From Bernardetia sp. (GTDB lineage: Bacteria; Bacteroidota; Bacteroidia; Cytophagales; Bernardetiaceae), in assembly GCF_020630935.1 (NCBI RefSeq), contig NZ_JAHDIG010000006.1:1-62102 (forward strand): a stretch of DNA of 62,102 nucleotides, written 5' to 3'. The first letter of the stretch is position 1. The number at the start of each line of letters is the position of its first letter. A program made the position numbers and the translations under genes. The notes beneath the pieces were generated by a model. It saw only the letters and a list, made by a program, of their open reading frames with translations. It made no database searches and was not told the origin of the DNA. Below, piece after piece: positions 44,318 through 52,277 of the stretch.

Positions 44318-44319
44318 TT

Positions 44320-44619
44320 TTATTCTACTAAAGATTTTTGAAAAGATGAAAAAGCAACTGGTTTTTCAGAGAACAATTGTTTGGTCTTTTTCCAAACTAT
44401 TCCAAAAAGTTCGGACTTTCTGTAATTATTGAGTTTTTCTTCGCTCTCCCAATGGCTATACGTCATAAAAATACACGGATTATGAGCGTCTTGCCATAGT
44501 TCCAAGTGATTACATCCATCAAAATGACGGATTTTTTGTTTATTTTCTTCAAAGTTTTCAATAAAATCTTCAATGTGTTTTTCTTCAAAGGTCATTCTGA
44601 CCACACGTAATAGACTCAT
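44320..44619 (-). CDS. Antibiotic biosynthesis monooxygenase (ABM) family protein
   Basis: The 99-residue protein has the ferredoxin-like ABM fold pattern. It opens with LLRVVRMTFEEKHIEDFIENF, followed by HLELWQDAHNPCIFMTYSHWESEEKLNNYRKSELF, ending in a helix. Members are dimeric and include quinol monooxygenases and haem-degrading enzymes. The haem-degrading IsdG residues cannot be confirmed here, so a specific reaction is not assigned. The start is an ATG two residues before the first strand. It is a single gene on the minus strand. Confidence 0.85.
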   Translation of the reverse strand: MSLLRVVRMTFEEKHIEDFIENFEENKQKIRHFDGCNHLELWQDAHNPCIFMTYSHWESEEKLNNYRKSELFGIVWKKTKQLFSEKPVAFSSFQKSLVE

Positions 44620-44698
44620 TATATTGCTTTTATAAATGGGTTGGGAATAGATAAAATACTTAATTTTAATTTATTTGTTAGATTTGTCTAACTTTTTA

Positions 44699-44721
44699 TG
44701 TAGCTTACTCTTTAGAGTGAG
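44699..44721 (+). repeat. TGTAG-head hairpin unit
   Basis: A TGTAG head is followed by arms TTACTCT/AGAGTGA (one G-T pair). It lies between the divergent ABM and ABC permease genes. Confidence 0.7.
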
Positions 44722-44782
44722 ATAATGTAATGCAAACTTTAGTTTGAAAAAGAATCTATACAAATTTAGCTTAATTTCTTAA

Positions 44783-45634
44783 ATGAATGACTTTCAAATA
44801 ATATTGGTCGGTGTTTTAGTGGCTATTAGCTGCGCTATTTTAGGGTGCTTTCTAATATTGCGTAAGATGGCAATGGTAGGCGATGCAATTTCTCATGCCG
44901 TTTTACCAGGAATTGTGATTGCTTTTTTGGTGGTGCAGCGTTTTGATTCTATTTTTATGCTCTTGGGTGCTGCTGTATTAGGTGTCTTTACGACTCTTTT
45001 GATAGAATTTTTACACCGACAGGGAAAACTACAAACAGATGCATCTATTGGAGTATCTTTTACATTTCTTTTTGCTGTGGGCGTAATTCTGATTTCTGTA
45101 TTTGCCAGCAAGGTAGATATTGATGCCGACTGTGTTTTGTTTGGTGAAATTGCTTATGTTCCTTTAGACGTTTGGCGAATAGATTTAGGCGACGGAGCAA
45201 TTTTAAATTTGGGAGCAACAGCAGCATGGTGGATTGGTTCTGTACTTCTGATTATCTTAGTTTTTGTTAGTCTATTTTATAAAGAAATGCTTCTTACCAC
45301 TTTTGACTCTTCCTTTGCGTCTGCTATTGGCATAAATACATCGGTTTGGCATTACTCCCTTATGAGTTTGGTTTCACTGGCTACAGTAGCTGCTTTTGAG
45401 TCCGTAGGAGCAGTTTTAGTGCTTGCTTTTTTGGTTGTTCCTCCTGCTACGTCTTATCTACTGACTACTAATTTCAAGAAAATGCTTTTAATTTCTTGTT
45501 GTATTGGGACAATAACAGCTATTTTGGGCTATTATGTAGCTTCTTATCTCAATGCTTCTATTGCTGGAACAATGACAAGTGTGGCTGGAGTTATTTTCTT
45601 TATTGTCTTTGTATTGGTTAGGTTGAGAAAATAA
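44783..45634 (+). CDS. Metal ABC transporter permease (ZnuB/MntB type), orphan
   Basis: The 283-residue protein has eight or nine membrane helices and the ABC-3 family signature: CFLILRKMAMVGDAISHAVLPGIVIAFLV at the N-terminus and ASAIGIN followed by AFESVGAVLVLAFLVVPPATSYLLT. These permeases import zinc, manganese or iron with an ATPase and a binding protein. Neither partner is adjacent, which is unusual; in most genomes the permease is in an operon with both. It may pair with subunits elsewhere. It begins with an ATG right before the first helix and is followed 71 bases later by an unrelated two-gene module. Confidence 0.9.
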   Translation: MNDFQIILVGVLVAISCAILGCFLILRKMAMVGDAISHAVLPGIVIAFLVVQRFDSIFMLLGAAVLGVFTTLLIEFLHRQGKLQTDASIGVSFTFLFAVGVILISVFASKVDIDADCVLFGEIAYVPLDVWRIDLGDGAILNLGATAAWWIGSVLLIILVFVSLFYKEMLLTTFDSSFASAIGINTSVWHYSLMSLVSLATVAAFESVGAVLVLAFLVVPPATSYLLTTNFKKMLLISCCIGTITAILGYYVASYLNASIAGTMTSVAGVIFFIVFVLVRLRK

Positions 45635-45705
45635 ATGAACCAAAATATATATAATTTCCGTTTTGAAGAAGAAAGAAATTAGAGCCAACTAGAAGTAAAG
45701 CAAGG

Positions 45706-46395
45706 ATGTACACAGGTTTTTTCGAAGCACATATTACCCTAAAAAATACAAATCAAAATATAGAGGATTTTAAAGAGTTTTGTAATGAGAATAAAGCAAA
45801 GCCTATTTTTATAGAATTAGAACGTGGCGACGTGCAAAAACAACTCATGACAAGCTCCTTGCACAATGGAAATTTCAATGAGATAAAAAAAGAAGTTGAG
45901 CAGTTGGCTGCCAAAATGAAACAAAAAAACTATGAAGTTAGCCGAGTAAAAATAGAAGCTCATCCAGAAAATACAGGAATTCCGATGACAAAAAGTGATA
46001 TTCTGAAAAGCCAATTAGAGAACTACTTTGAAGCACATTACAAAATAATACTTCCTGTTTTTTCTCAAGCAAAAGAAAATCTCCTTTCTCTTGTAGAAAA
46101 ACACGCAGCACACCTTTCAAAAAATGCTTTTAAGAAACGAAAAAATCATTCTGAAGAACGATTTGTTACCAAACGAATGTATAATGTAGGTAAAACAGAA
46201 GCCTATCAATCATTTGAAGAATTGCATAAAACTTTGAAAGAAAATAACTATCAAATCGATAAGAAAATAGTAGAATATTGTGTCTTTGATAGCAATGTTT
46301 CAGTAGATAACAACTGGCTCACATTAGAAGAACCTTGTTATGCATGTGAAGCAGAGTGTAAAATGAACTTTAATTTCCCTCAACGACACCTTTAG
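45706..46395 (+). CDS. Unknown two-domain enzyme-like protein paired with a nucleotidyltransferase
   Basis: The 229-residue protein starts with FFEAHITLKNT. It has the block PIFIELERGDVQKQLMTSSL, then VSRVKIEAHPENTG, and a second half starting FEAHYKIILP followed by HLSKNAFKK and ERFVTKR. The repeated FEAH-[IY]-x-[LI] start, near residues 6 and 110, suggests two similar halves with conserved His residues. The pattern resembles an unnamed family I have seen beside or fused to AbiEii-like nucleotidyltransferases, but I cannot name it. A Cys-rich end (EEPCYACEAECKM) could bind metal. The next gene, 28 bases downstream, is such a nucleotidyltransferase, so the two probably act together. Confidence 0.7.
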   Translation: MYTGFFEAHITLKNTNQNIEDFKEFCNENKAKPIFIELERGDVQKQLMTSSLHNGNFNEIKKEVEQLAAKMKQKNYEVSRVKIEAHPENTGIPMTKSDILKSQLENYFEAHYKIILPVFSQAKENLLSLVEKHAAHLSKNAFKKRKNHSEERFVTKRMYNVGKTEAYQSFEELHKTLKENNYQIDKKIVEYCVFDSNVSVDNNWLTLEEPCYACEAECKMNFNFPQRHL

Positions 46396-46422
46396 GTTCG
46401 TTGACAGTTAAAATAAAACTGA

Positions 46423-47232
46423 ATGCAGAACAATAAATTATATATCTTAGAACTACTTTTAGAAACTACTTTCAATATTCAGTCAGCAGAGAGTTTTGTC
46501 GTCTTTAGAGGAAGTTTACTTACCAAAAGTTGGATTCAACCAAAATATTTTCGTTCAGTAAGTGATTTAGATTTTCTTGCTATTTCTGATTATGATAAAG
46601 ATGCTTATACTGGTTTTGTAAAGACAGTTTTAAAAAAAACACAAGAATTGTATCAAGAAATAAAAATTGATTTAGGGTCTTTGAAAGTAGAAGATACTTG
46701 GACAGAGACAGAAAATCCTTCTTTTCGCTTTTATTTTGATGTAAAGTTAAACTATGAACTTTTTGAAGCTATCCAAATAGATATTGCTTTTGGTGATACA
46801 TTAGTGCTGCCTTCGCATTGGACAAAATATGAATGTTTTTCATCAGAGAAAAATATAGATGTTTTTGCTGTACAAACAGAACAGGCTCTTGCTTGGAAAG
46901 TACACGGACTTTTTGAGTTTTACGACAAGGGAGGAAGGTGGCAAGTAAAAGATTTGTATGATGTGTTTTGCATCTTAAAAACTAGAAAAATTGATAAAAT
47001 AAAGTTTGAAAAGTGTATTCCCATTGCTTTCCAAGACAAAAAAACGCCTATTGCATTATCGTATCAGAAAATGAAAAATGGAACATTTGGGAAAAGTAAG
47101 GGAAGCCAAAAGAAGTGGAAAAAGTTTTTATTAGAAAAATTGAATTACCAAAACATACCTCAAGAACTAGAATTAGATAACGTGATAAGTAGGGTAAAAA
47201 TATTTTTAGACCCAGTTTTAACCAACAATTGA
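46423..47232 (+). CDS. AbiEii/AbiGii-like nucleotidyltransferase
   Basis: The 269-residue protein has the nucleotidyltransferase motif FRGSLLTKSW followed by SVSDLDFLA (Gly30-Ser31, then Asp48 and Asp50). A third acidic site lies in IDIAFGD (about 118), and the family-typical EQALAWKVHGLFEF, then KDLYDVFCIL, follows. AbiEii toxins of type IV toxin-antitoxin systems transfer NTPs, for instance onto tRNA. The expected antitoxin (AbiEi, a winged-helix protein) is absent. Instead the upstream partner is the two-domain protein at 45706, which suggests a different system. A promoter-like element follows at 47229, so the pair forms a unit of two genes. Confidence 0.82.
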   Translation: MQNNKLYILELLLETTFNIQSAESFVVFRGSLLTKSWIQPKYFRSVSDLDFLAISDYDKDAYTGFVKTVLKKTQELYQEIKIDLGSLKVEDTWTETENPSFRFYFDVKLNYELFEAIQIDIAFGDTLVLPSHWTKYECFSSEKNIDVFAVQTEQALAWKVHGLFEFYDKGGRWQVKDLYDVFCILKTRKIDKIKFEKCIPIAFQDKKTPIALSYQKMKNGTFGKSKGSQKKWKKFLLEKLNYQNIPQELELDNVISRVKIFLDPVLTNN

Positions 47233-47260
47233 ATTTTTATGAATCATTGACATAAGTTTG
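47229..47260 (+). promoter_or_regulatory. Promoter of the DsbA-like gene
   Basis: TTG (47229-47231) is followed after 21 bases by TAAGTTTG (47253-47260), a good match to the Bacteroidota consensus, 37 bases before the start codon. Confidence 0.6.
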
Positions 47261-47297
47261 TACAAACATTTGCTCACAAAACACGCTTTTACTAACT

Positions 47298-47960
47298 ATG
47301 AAAATAATTTATATCTATGATGCCCTTTGTGGCTGGTGCTATGGCTTTGCACCTACAATGCGAACGTTTTTTGATAAACACAAAAGCGAATTTGAAAGTA
47401 TTGAAGTTGTCTCTGGTGGAATGATAACTGGAAATCGTATTGGTGCGATTGGAGAAGTTGCTCCCTACATCAAAACAGCTTACAAAGATGTAGAGAACCG
47501 AACAGGCGTAACTTTTGGAGAAAAATTTTTAAAAGATATTTTAGAAGAAGGTAGTTCTATCTTTACTTCTATTCCTCCATCTATTGCTCTTTCTGTTTTT
47601 AAGAAGGAAGTAGAAAAAAATACGGCTTTAGCAGGAGAGAAAAATGAAAAAACACTACATTTTGCAGAAGATTTGCAAAGTCTTATTTATTTTGATGGTA
47701 TAGAGCCAAAAGACTATTCAAAATATGGAGAGTTAGCAGAAAAATATGGTTTGGATAAGTCTGATTTCGTGAAAAAAATGAATAGTCCAGAATACGAAAA
47801 ATTAGCTCAGCAAGATTTTCAGCTCTCACAAGATTTTGGGGTTAATGGTTTTCCTACCGTAATTATTCAAAAAGAAGAAGAATACTATTTATTTGCTAGA
47901 GGTTTTGTAGATTTAGAGACTTTAGAAAAACGATTTGAATCTATGAAAACTTCTGTTTAG
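47298..47960 (+). CDS. DsbA-family thiol oxidoreductase
   Basis: The 220-residue protein has a thioredoxin-like fold with the active site CGWC at residues 11-14, directly after the first strand (MKIIYIYDAL). A helical insertion (about 60-150) is typical of the DsbA/FrnE branch. The cis-Pro loop GVNGFPTVIIQ lies near residue 190. No signal peptide is visible, so it is likely cytoplasmic, as for FrnE-like proteins. It could catalyse disulfide exchange or glutathione-dependent isomerisation; the partner is unknown. It has its own promoter and is followed by cinA. Confidence 0.88.
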   Translation: MKIIYIYDALCGWCYGFAPTMRTFFDKHKSEFESIEVVSGGMITGNRIGAIGEVAPYIKTAYKDVENRTGVTFGEKFLKDILEEGSSIFTSIPPSIALSVFKKEVEKNTALAGEKNEKTLHFAEDLQSLIYFDGIEPKDYSKYGELAEKYGLDKSDFVKKMNSPEYEKLAQQDFQLSQDFGVNGFPTVIIQKEEEYYLFARGFVDLETLEKRFESMKTSV

Positions 47961-47980
47961 CCTTATCAGAATAAAGCTGT

Positions 47981-48024
47981 CAAATTTTCAATTATCCATT
48001 ATCCATTTACAAATTATCCATTAA
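47981..48024. repeat. AT-rich 'ATTATCCATT' repeat upstream of cinA
   Basis: Three related copies of (A)ATTATCCATT in 44 bases, like the repeat at 9628-9666, end six bases before the cinA start. Confidence 0.55.
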
Positions 48025-48030
48025 CTATAA

Positions 48031-49278
48031 ATGATTCCTGCTTACATTGTTGCTATCGGCGACGAACTCCTCTACGGACAAACCCTCAACACCAATGCTT
48101 ATCACCTCTCCAAAATGCTGACTGATGTGGGTTTTAAAGTTATCAAACATCTTTCTATTGCTGATGAAAGGCAAGTAATTTTAGATACATTAGATGAAAT
48201 GGCAAAGGTTGCTAAGGTGGTTTTGATTACTGGAGGACTAGGACCAACAAAAGATGACATTACAAAGAAAACTTTTGCTGAATATTTTGGAGTGGGAATG
48301 CGAAGAGATGAAAATGTTTTGAAGCACATAGACGACCTTTTCTCTAGCCGAGGCAGAATGATGACAGAGATGAACAAATCGCAAGCAGATGTTCCAACAA
48401 ATTGTAAAATTATGCACAATGCCTATGGAACAGCCCCTGGAATGTGGTTTGAAAAAGAGGGTTGTATTTTCGTATCTATGCCTGGTGTTCCTCATGAGAC
48501 ATTGAGTATGACAGAAAAAGAGGTAATTCCACGCCTTTTAGAGTATTTCAAGCCTCCTTTTATTGTTCATAAGAAAATAGAAACGATTGGCGTTCCAGAG
48601 TCCATTTTAGCGCAAACAATTGAAGAATGGGAAAATGCTTTACCTTCTCACATCCGTTTAGCATATCTTCCACATTTGGGAAAAGTAACACTACGATTAA
48701 CCAGTGAAGGCGACGACAAAGAAAAAATTGAAACTGAATTAGACGAGCAAGTAAAGAAGGTAATTCCTCTTATTGAAAAGTATGTTTATGGTTATGATGG
48801 CGAACTGATAGAAGAAATAATAGGTAATTTACTCAAAGAAAAGAATTTTAGACTCTCTATTGCAGAAAGTTGTACAGGTGGATATGCTGCTCGCACATTC
48901 ACACAACATGATGGTTCGTCAGCGTTTTTTGAAGGTGGCGTAATTGCTTATTCCAATGATGTCAAGATGAAAGTATTGGGTGTAAAACTAGATACCATCA
49001 TCAAACATGGAGCTGTAAGCGAACAAACAGCCTTAGAAATGGCAGAAGGAGTAAGAAAAACTCTAGGCACAAACATAGGAATTTCGACCACAGGAGTTGC
49101 AGGGACAGGAGGTGGAACGCCAGAAAAACCAGTAGGAACAGTTTGGATAGCTTATTCAGATGAAAACGAAACAGTAGCCAAAAAGTATCAACTCACTAAA
49201 AATAGAAATTTGAACATTCAACTTACCACAAATGCTGTTCTGAATCTTTTGAGAAAGAAATTAAAAGGGATAGAATAA
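48031..49278 (+). CDS. cinA: CinA family nicotinamide-nucleotide amidohydrolase
   Basis: The 415-residue protein combines the N-terminal MoaB/MogA-like COG1058 domain (1-170; IAIGDELLYGQTLNTN, VLITGGLGPTKDDITKKT) with the C-terminal CinA/PncC amidase domain (about 255-412; LSIAESCTGGYAARTFT, GVAGTGGGTPEKPVGTVWIAY). It is thought to salvage NAD breakdown products by deamidating NMN (C-terminal) and hydrolysing ADP-ribose-like diphosphates (N-terminal). The length is standard. It stands alone here; recA, often linked in Firmicutes, is not present. Confidence 0.95.
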   Translation: MIPAYIVAIGDELLYGQTLNTNAYHLSKMLTDVGFKVIKHLSIADERQVILDTLDEMAKVAKVVLITGGLGPTKDDITKKTFAEYFGVGMRRDENVLKHIDDLFSSRGRMMTEMNKSQADVPTNCKIMHNAYGTAPGMWFEKEGCIFVSMPGVPHETLSMTEKEVIPRLLEYFKPPFIVHKKIETIGVPESILAQTIEEWENALPSHIRLAYLPHLGKVTLRLTSEGDDKEKIETELDEQVKKVIPLIEKYVYGYDGELIEEIIGNLLKEKNFRLSIAESCTGGYAARTFTQHDGSSAFFEGGVIAYSNDVKMKVLGVKLDTIIKHGAVSEQTALEMAEGVRKTLGTNIGISTTGVAGTGGGTPEKPVGTVWIAYSDENETVAKKYQLTKNRNLNIQLTTNAVLNLLRKKLKGIE

Positions 49279-49287
49279 AAAATAAAC

Positions 49288-49318
49288 TTTCTGATTCATC
49301 AAATACGTTATAACTTTG
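49288..49318 (+). promoter_or_regulatory. Candidate promoter of the sterol-desaturase-family gene
   Basis: TTTC (49288-49291) is followed after 19 bases by TAACTTTG (49311-49318). The -33 element differs from TTTG in one base. Confidence 0.5.
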
Positions 49319-49350
49319 TAAACAATAGTTTAAAAAAGACACACTATACG

Positions 49351-50283
49351 ATGATTTGGAATTTCGAACATATAAAAGATTCTTTTGATAAAATAAGTCA
49401 AAATGACCCTGTGGCATATTTTGCACCTTTTTTCCTGCTCTTAATTCTCTTAGAGTTGGGTATTGATTTAGCTCAAAAAAAGGAGTGGTACAACAAAAAA
49501 GATGCTTGGGCTTCTATTGCTATGGGCATTGGCTCTATATTTTTGAGCCTTTTAGCAAAACTTTTTTATATCGGAATTTATATGTGGATTTACGATAATT
49601 TCCGACTCTTTACCCTTCCTAATGTTTGGTGGGTGTGGGTGTTGCTTGTCTTTGCAGATGATTTTTCATTTTACTGGCATCATAGGCTAAGTCATCAAGT
49701 TCGTGTTTTATGGGCTGCTCATTCTAATCATCATTCGGCACAGAGTTATAACTTAGCAGTAGCACTCAGACAAAGTTGGACAGAAATGTTCTATAAATAC
49801 ATTTTTTGGCTATGGTTGCCTCTATTAGGTTTCCATCCGATTATGATGTTTGCCATGATGTCTGTTAGTCTGATTTATCAATTCTTTTTGCATACAGAAG
49901 CTGTTGGTAAATTGGGTTTCTTGGAATATTTTATGAATACACCTTCTCACCACCGAGTACACCATGCTACTAATATCAAATACTTGGATAAAAATCACGC
50001 AGGAATTTTCATTATTTGGGATAGAATGTTCGGAACGTTCATAGAAGAAGACGAAGAAAAGCCTATTTATGGACTTACCCAGAATCTTGAAACCTATAAT
50101 CCTATCCGAATTGCATCACACGAATACGAAAAAATTTGGGAAGATATTAAAAAGCCTATCTCTTGGAAACACCGAATCGGCTACCTTATTCAGCCCCCTG
50201 GGTGGAGTCATGATGGAAGTAGAAAGACAACAAAACAACTGGTAGAAGAAATGAAAAACAATGTAGCTCACTCTTCAGAGTGA
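49351..50283 (+). CDS. Sterol desaturase/fatty acid hydroxylase family protein
   Basis: The 310-residue membrane protein has the di-iron His clusters of the family: WHHRLSH, HSNHHS, and HRVHH with a later HAGIF (about residues 110-220). About five hydrophobic segments surround the core. Members hydroxylate or desaturate lipids, carotenoids or sterols at the inner membrane with O2; the exact lipid is unknown. The last codons (NVAHSSE) and the stop lie inside a TGTAG hairpin repeat (50262-50284), so the repeat inserted into or created the 3' end. The start is an ATG before a helix-poor segment of about 20 residues. Confidence 0.9.
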   Translation: MIWNFEHIKDSFDKISQNDPVAYFAPFFLLLILLELGIDLAQKKEWYNKKDAWASIAMGIGSIFLSLLAKLFYIGIYMWIYDNFRLFTLPNVWWVWVLLVFADDFSFYWHHRLSHQVRVLWAAHSNHHSAQSYNLAVALRQSWTEMFYKYIFWLWLPLLGFHPIMMFAMMSVSLIYQFFLHTEAVGKLGFLEYFMNTPSHHRVHHATNIKYLDKNHAGIFIIWDRMFGTFIEEDEEKPIYGLTQNLETYNPIRIASHEYEKIWEDIKKPISWKHRIGYLIQPPGWSHDGSRKTTKQLVEEMKNNVAHSSE

Positions 50284-50284
50284 G
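50262..50284 (+). repeat. TGTAG-head hairpin overlapping a gene end
   Basis: A TGTAG head and arms TCACTCT/AGAGTGA (2-base centre) provide the last six codons and TGA stop of the sterol-desaturase-family gene. The stem is identical to the unit at 5087. Confidence 0.78.
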
Positions 50285-50292
50285 AAAAGAAA

Positions 50293-51057
50293 TTATTTCA
50301 GTATTTTATTCCATTGTCTTTCATCTAGTTCAATGGCTTCCATTTTTATATGTGAAAGATTATTACTCATCTTGAAAATATCATTGAACCATTCTTTTGT
50401 GTCTTCATCATCGTCTAAACAATACCATGTCCATAAAGAAGTTTTACCTGTCTTTTCTGACCAACTAGATAAAGCTGTGGCTGTTTCTACAAGACGAATC
50501 ATATTAGACGTGGCGATATAATCTATTTTAAAATAAGAATGAATTTGGTCTATATCACTTTGAAATAATTTCTCAAGCCAGCAAAAGAATGGATGCATGA
50601 AGTATAGCGAGTAAGAATTATACATTTCTTGTGATATTTCTACTACGCCTGTCTCAAAATTTCCTTTTATTTTAGGAAATCTTCCTGAAGCATAATTTCC
50701 CACACCCCATTTACCTTCAATTAGAAAATTAAAATTAGGAATGGTCTTAATAATTTCTGTCAATGGATTTGTGATATTTTCCATGAAAGGCAAAGGCTTT
50801 TTGATAATGAAATTCTCTTCTCTAGGTTCTGTAAAAGGTAAAGAATCTAAAACGTCTATAAGCTCAATAGTTAGTATTTCTTCGTTATTTTGTAAATAGC
50901 CTTCTAGCCATTCTTCAAAGGGAAGCAATTCTTCTGCTGTGAAACAGTTTGCCCAGTTTGAAATAATGATTTTTTTCTGTTTTGCACTTGCAAGAATACT
51001 TGCTCTTAATCCATTATTATTTGCCTTGCTTTCTATCTTTATATCTCTAATTTTCAT
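50293..51057 (-). CDS. Unknown protein overlapping the 51047 gene
   Basis: The 254-residue protein starts with an ATG overlapping the stop of the upstream gene by 11 bases, so the two are translationally coupled. There is no signal peptide or membrane segment. The sequence has mixed strands and helices (KKIIISNWANCF, EEWLEGYLQNNEEILTIELIDVLDSL) and many Trp, Phe and acidic residues in the C-terminal half (TSLWTWYCLDDDEDTKEWF). I do not recognise a family. The upstream partner is a secreted or barrel-like protein, so the pair spans the envelope and cytoplasm. Function is unknown. Confidence 0.7.
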   Translation of the reverse strand: MKIRDIKIESKANNNGLRASILASAKQKKIIISNWANCFTAEELLPFEEWLEGYLQNNEEILTIELIDVLDSLPFTEPREENFIIKKPLPFMENITNPLTEIIKTIPNFNFLIEGKWGVGNYASGRFPKIKGNFETGVVEISQEMYNSYSLYFMHPFFCWLEKLFQSDIDQIHSYFKIDYIATSNMIRLVETATALSSWSEKTGKTSLWTWYCLDDDEDTKEWFNDIFKMSNNLSHIKMEAIELDERQWNKILK

Positions 51058-52075
51058 AGTCTAGAATCTTACGAGTTTCTACTTGTCTTGTTTTGGTAGG
51101 AATAACAAAGCGAAGTGAAAAAGCATGTCGATTGAGATTGGTAATAATTTGGTCTCTTCCAGCAGATGCAATGATAAAGTGATAGGAATAAGTAAAGTGT
51201 AAACCATTTCCAATTTTTCCTAAATTTCCTTCTCCTAAAAGGTTTCTTGGAGAAACACCCATCAGAATACGTACCCCTGGATTTACTTTTTCTCCATCTG
51301 TATGGATAGTAGCAGCTCCACCCAAAGCGACCCAAGATTGTGTCCAGCCTGTTAGGGCAAGACCGTAATAATTATTCCAAGGCGATACTTGAATGGTGTC
51401 AATCGGTGTTCCCAAATTATCTGTTCTTATTTCAACTTCTTCTTTAAAAGAATTATTGAAAGGTGCAATTTCTCCAGAAAGTGAGACAGCAAAAAATGTT
51501 TTTTTCCAGTTCCATTTGGCTTTTGCAATGCCAAGTTCTAAAACAGGACTTTTATAATAATGTATCCCTCCAACAATTCCCCAACCAACAGTTTCTTGAA
51601 AAAGTGAACGAGAATCATAAAACTGGCTTGTTTCATTAGCTTTACATTCAGCATAAACTTCTAAGTAGGTATTTCTTTGTGTAATATCCAAAATAGCCAT
51701 ACTATCGTATTTTTCAGAAGTAGAAGCTCCATAAATTTCATATCTTCTCAATATTTTTCCGTTGGGTTTTTTCAAAACAAAAGTAGAATCATTTTCAGTT
51801 TGCCATGTGCCTGTTTCGGTTCTGTCAAAGGCTGAAAAATTATAACTTTTATCTTCATTGAGTTCTAAAAACTCCTTTTCACAGTCTCTTACACTAAAAA
51901 GAGTATCTGATTCGCTAAGATAGATTTCAATATAGTGGGATAATCCCCATTTTTTCCCTATGATGTTCTTCATCTTATTTTCCAGTTTGCCTTCCGTATT
52001 CTGAGCAACAACAAAAGATAGCGACGAAGAAATAGTAAAAAATAGAATAGAGAGTATGACAAATTTGATTTTCAT
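51047..52075 (-). CDS. Secreted protein, probable beta-rich C-terminal part
   Basis: The 342-residue protein has a signal peptide (MKIKFVILSILFFTISSSLSFVVA). Residues 30-150 look like a lipocalin-style beta domain (SFSVRDC-type acidic stretch, NFSAFDRTETGTWQTENDST, RRYEIYG). The C-terminal two-thirds has alternating strands with aromatic residues (GIHYYKSPVLELGIAKAKW, YYGLALTGWTQSWVALGG), compatible with an outer-membrane barrel or surface module. The last residue block (ETRKILDYEN) overlaps the start of the 50293 gene. I do not recognise a family. No sorting domain is visible. Confidence 0.72.
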   Translation of the reverse strand: MKIKFVILSILFFTISSSLSFVVAQNTEGKLENKMKNIIGKKWGLSHYIEIYLSESDTLFSVRDCEKEFLELNEDKSYNFSAFDRTETGTWQTENDSTFVLKKPNGKILRRYEIYGASTSEKYDSMAILDITQRNTYLEVYAECKANETSQFYDSRSLFQETVGWGIVGGIHYYKSPVLELGIAKAKWNWKKTFFAVSLSGEIAPFNNSFKEEVEIRTDNLGTPIDTIQVSPWNNYYGLALTGWTQSWVALGGAATIHTDGEKVNPGVRILMGVSPRNLLGEGNLGKIGNGLHFTYSYHFIIASAGRDQIITNLNRHAFSLRFVIPTKTRQVETRKILDYEN

Positions 52076-52277
52076 TGTAAGAGATTTAAACTAAAAAAAT
52101 AGACAATTTGAAAGCATAAGAATAGTAAGCAAAAATACTACTCAATTTTTTGTAGCCCAAAATAAATTGTATCATTATTTTTTCATAAATTAAAACCTAA
52201 AGAAACTTTTTCTAAAAAAGTGAGGTTAGGCGATTATATATATCAAATTTATTTATCACACAAAATACAACTTAATC

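Noticed and set aside
46423-47232. Classical AbiE type IV toxin-antitoxin locus
   Set aside because: The upstream partner is not an AbiEi-like winged-helix antitoxin; only the nucleotidyltransferase family matches.
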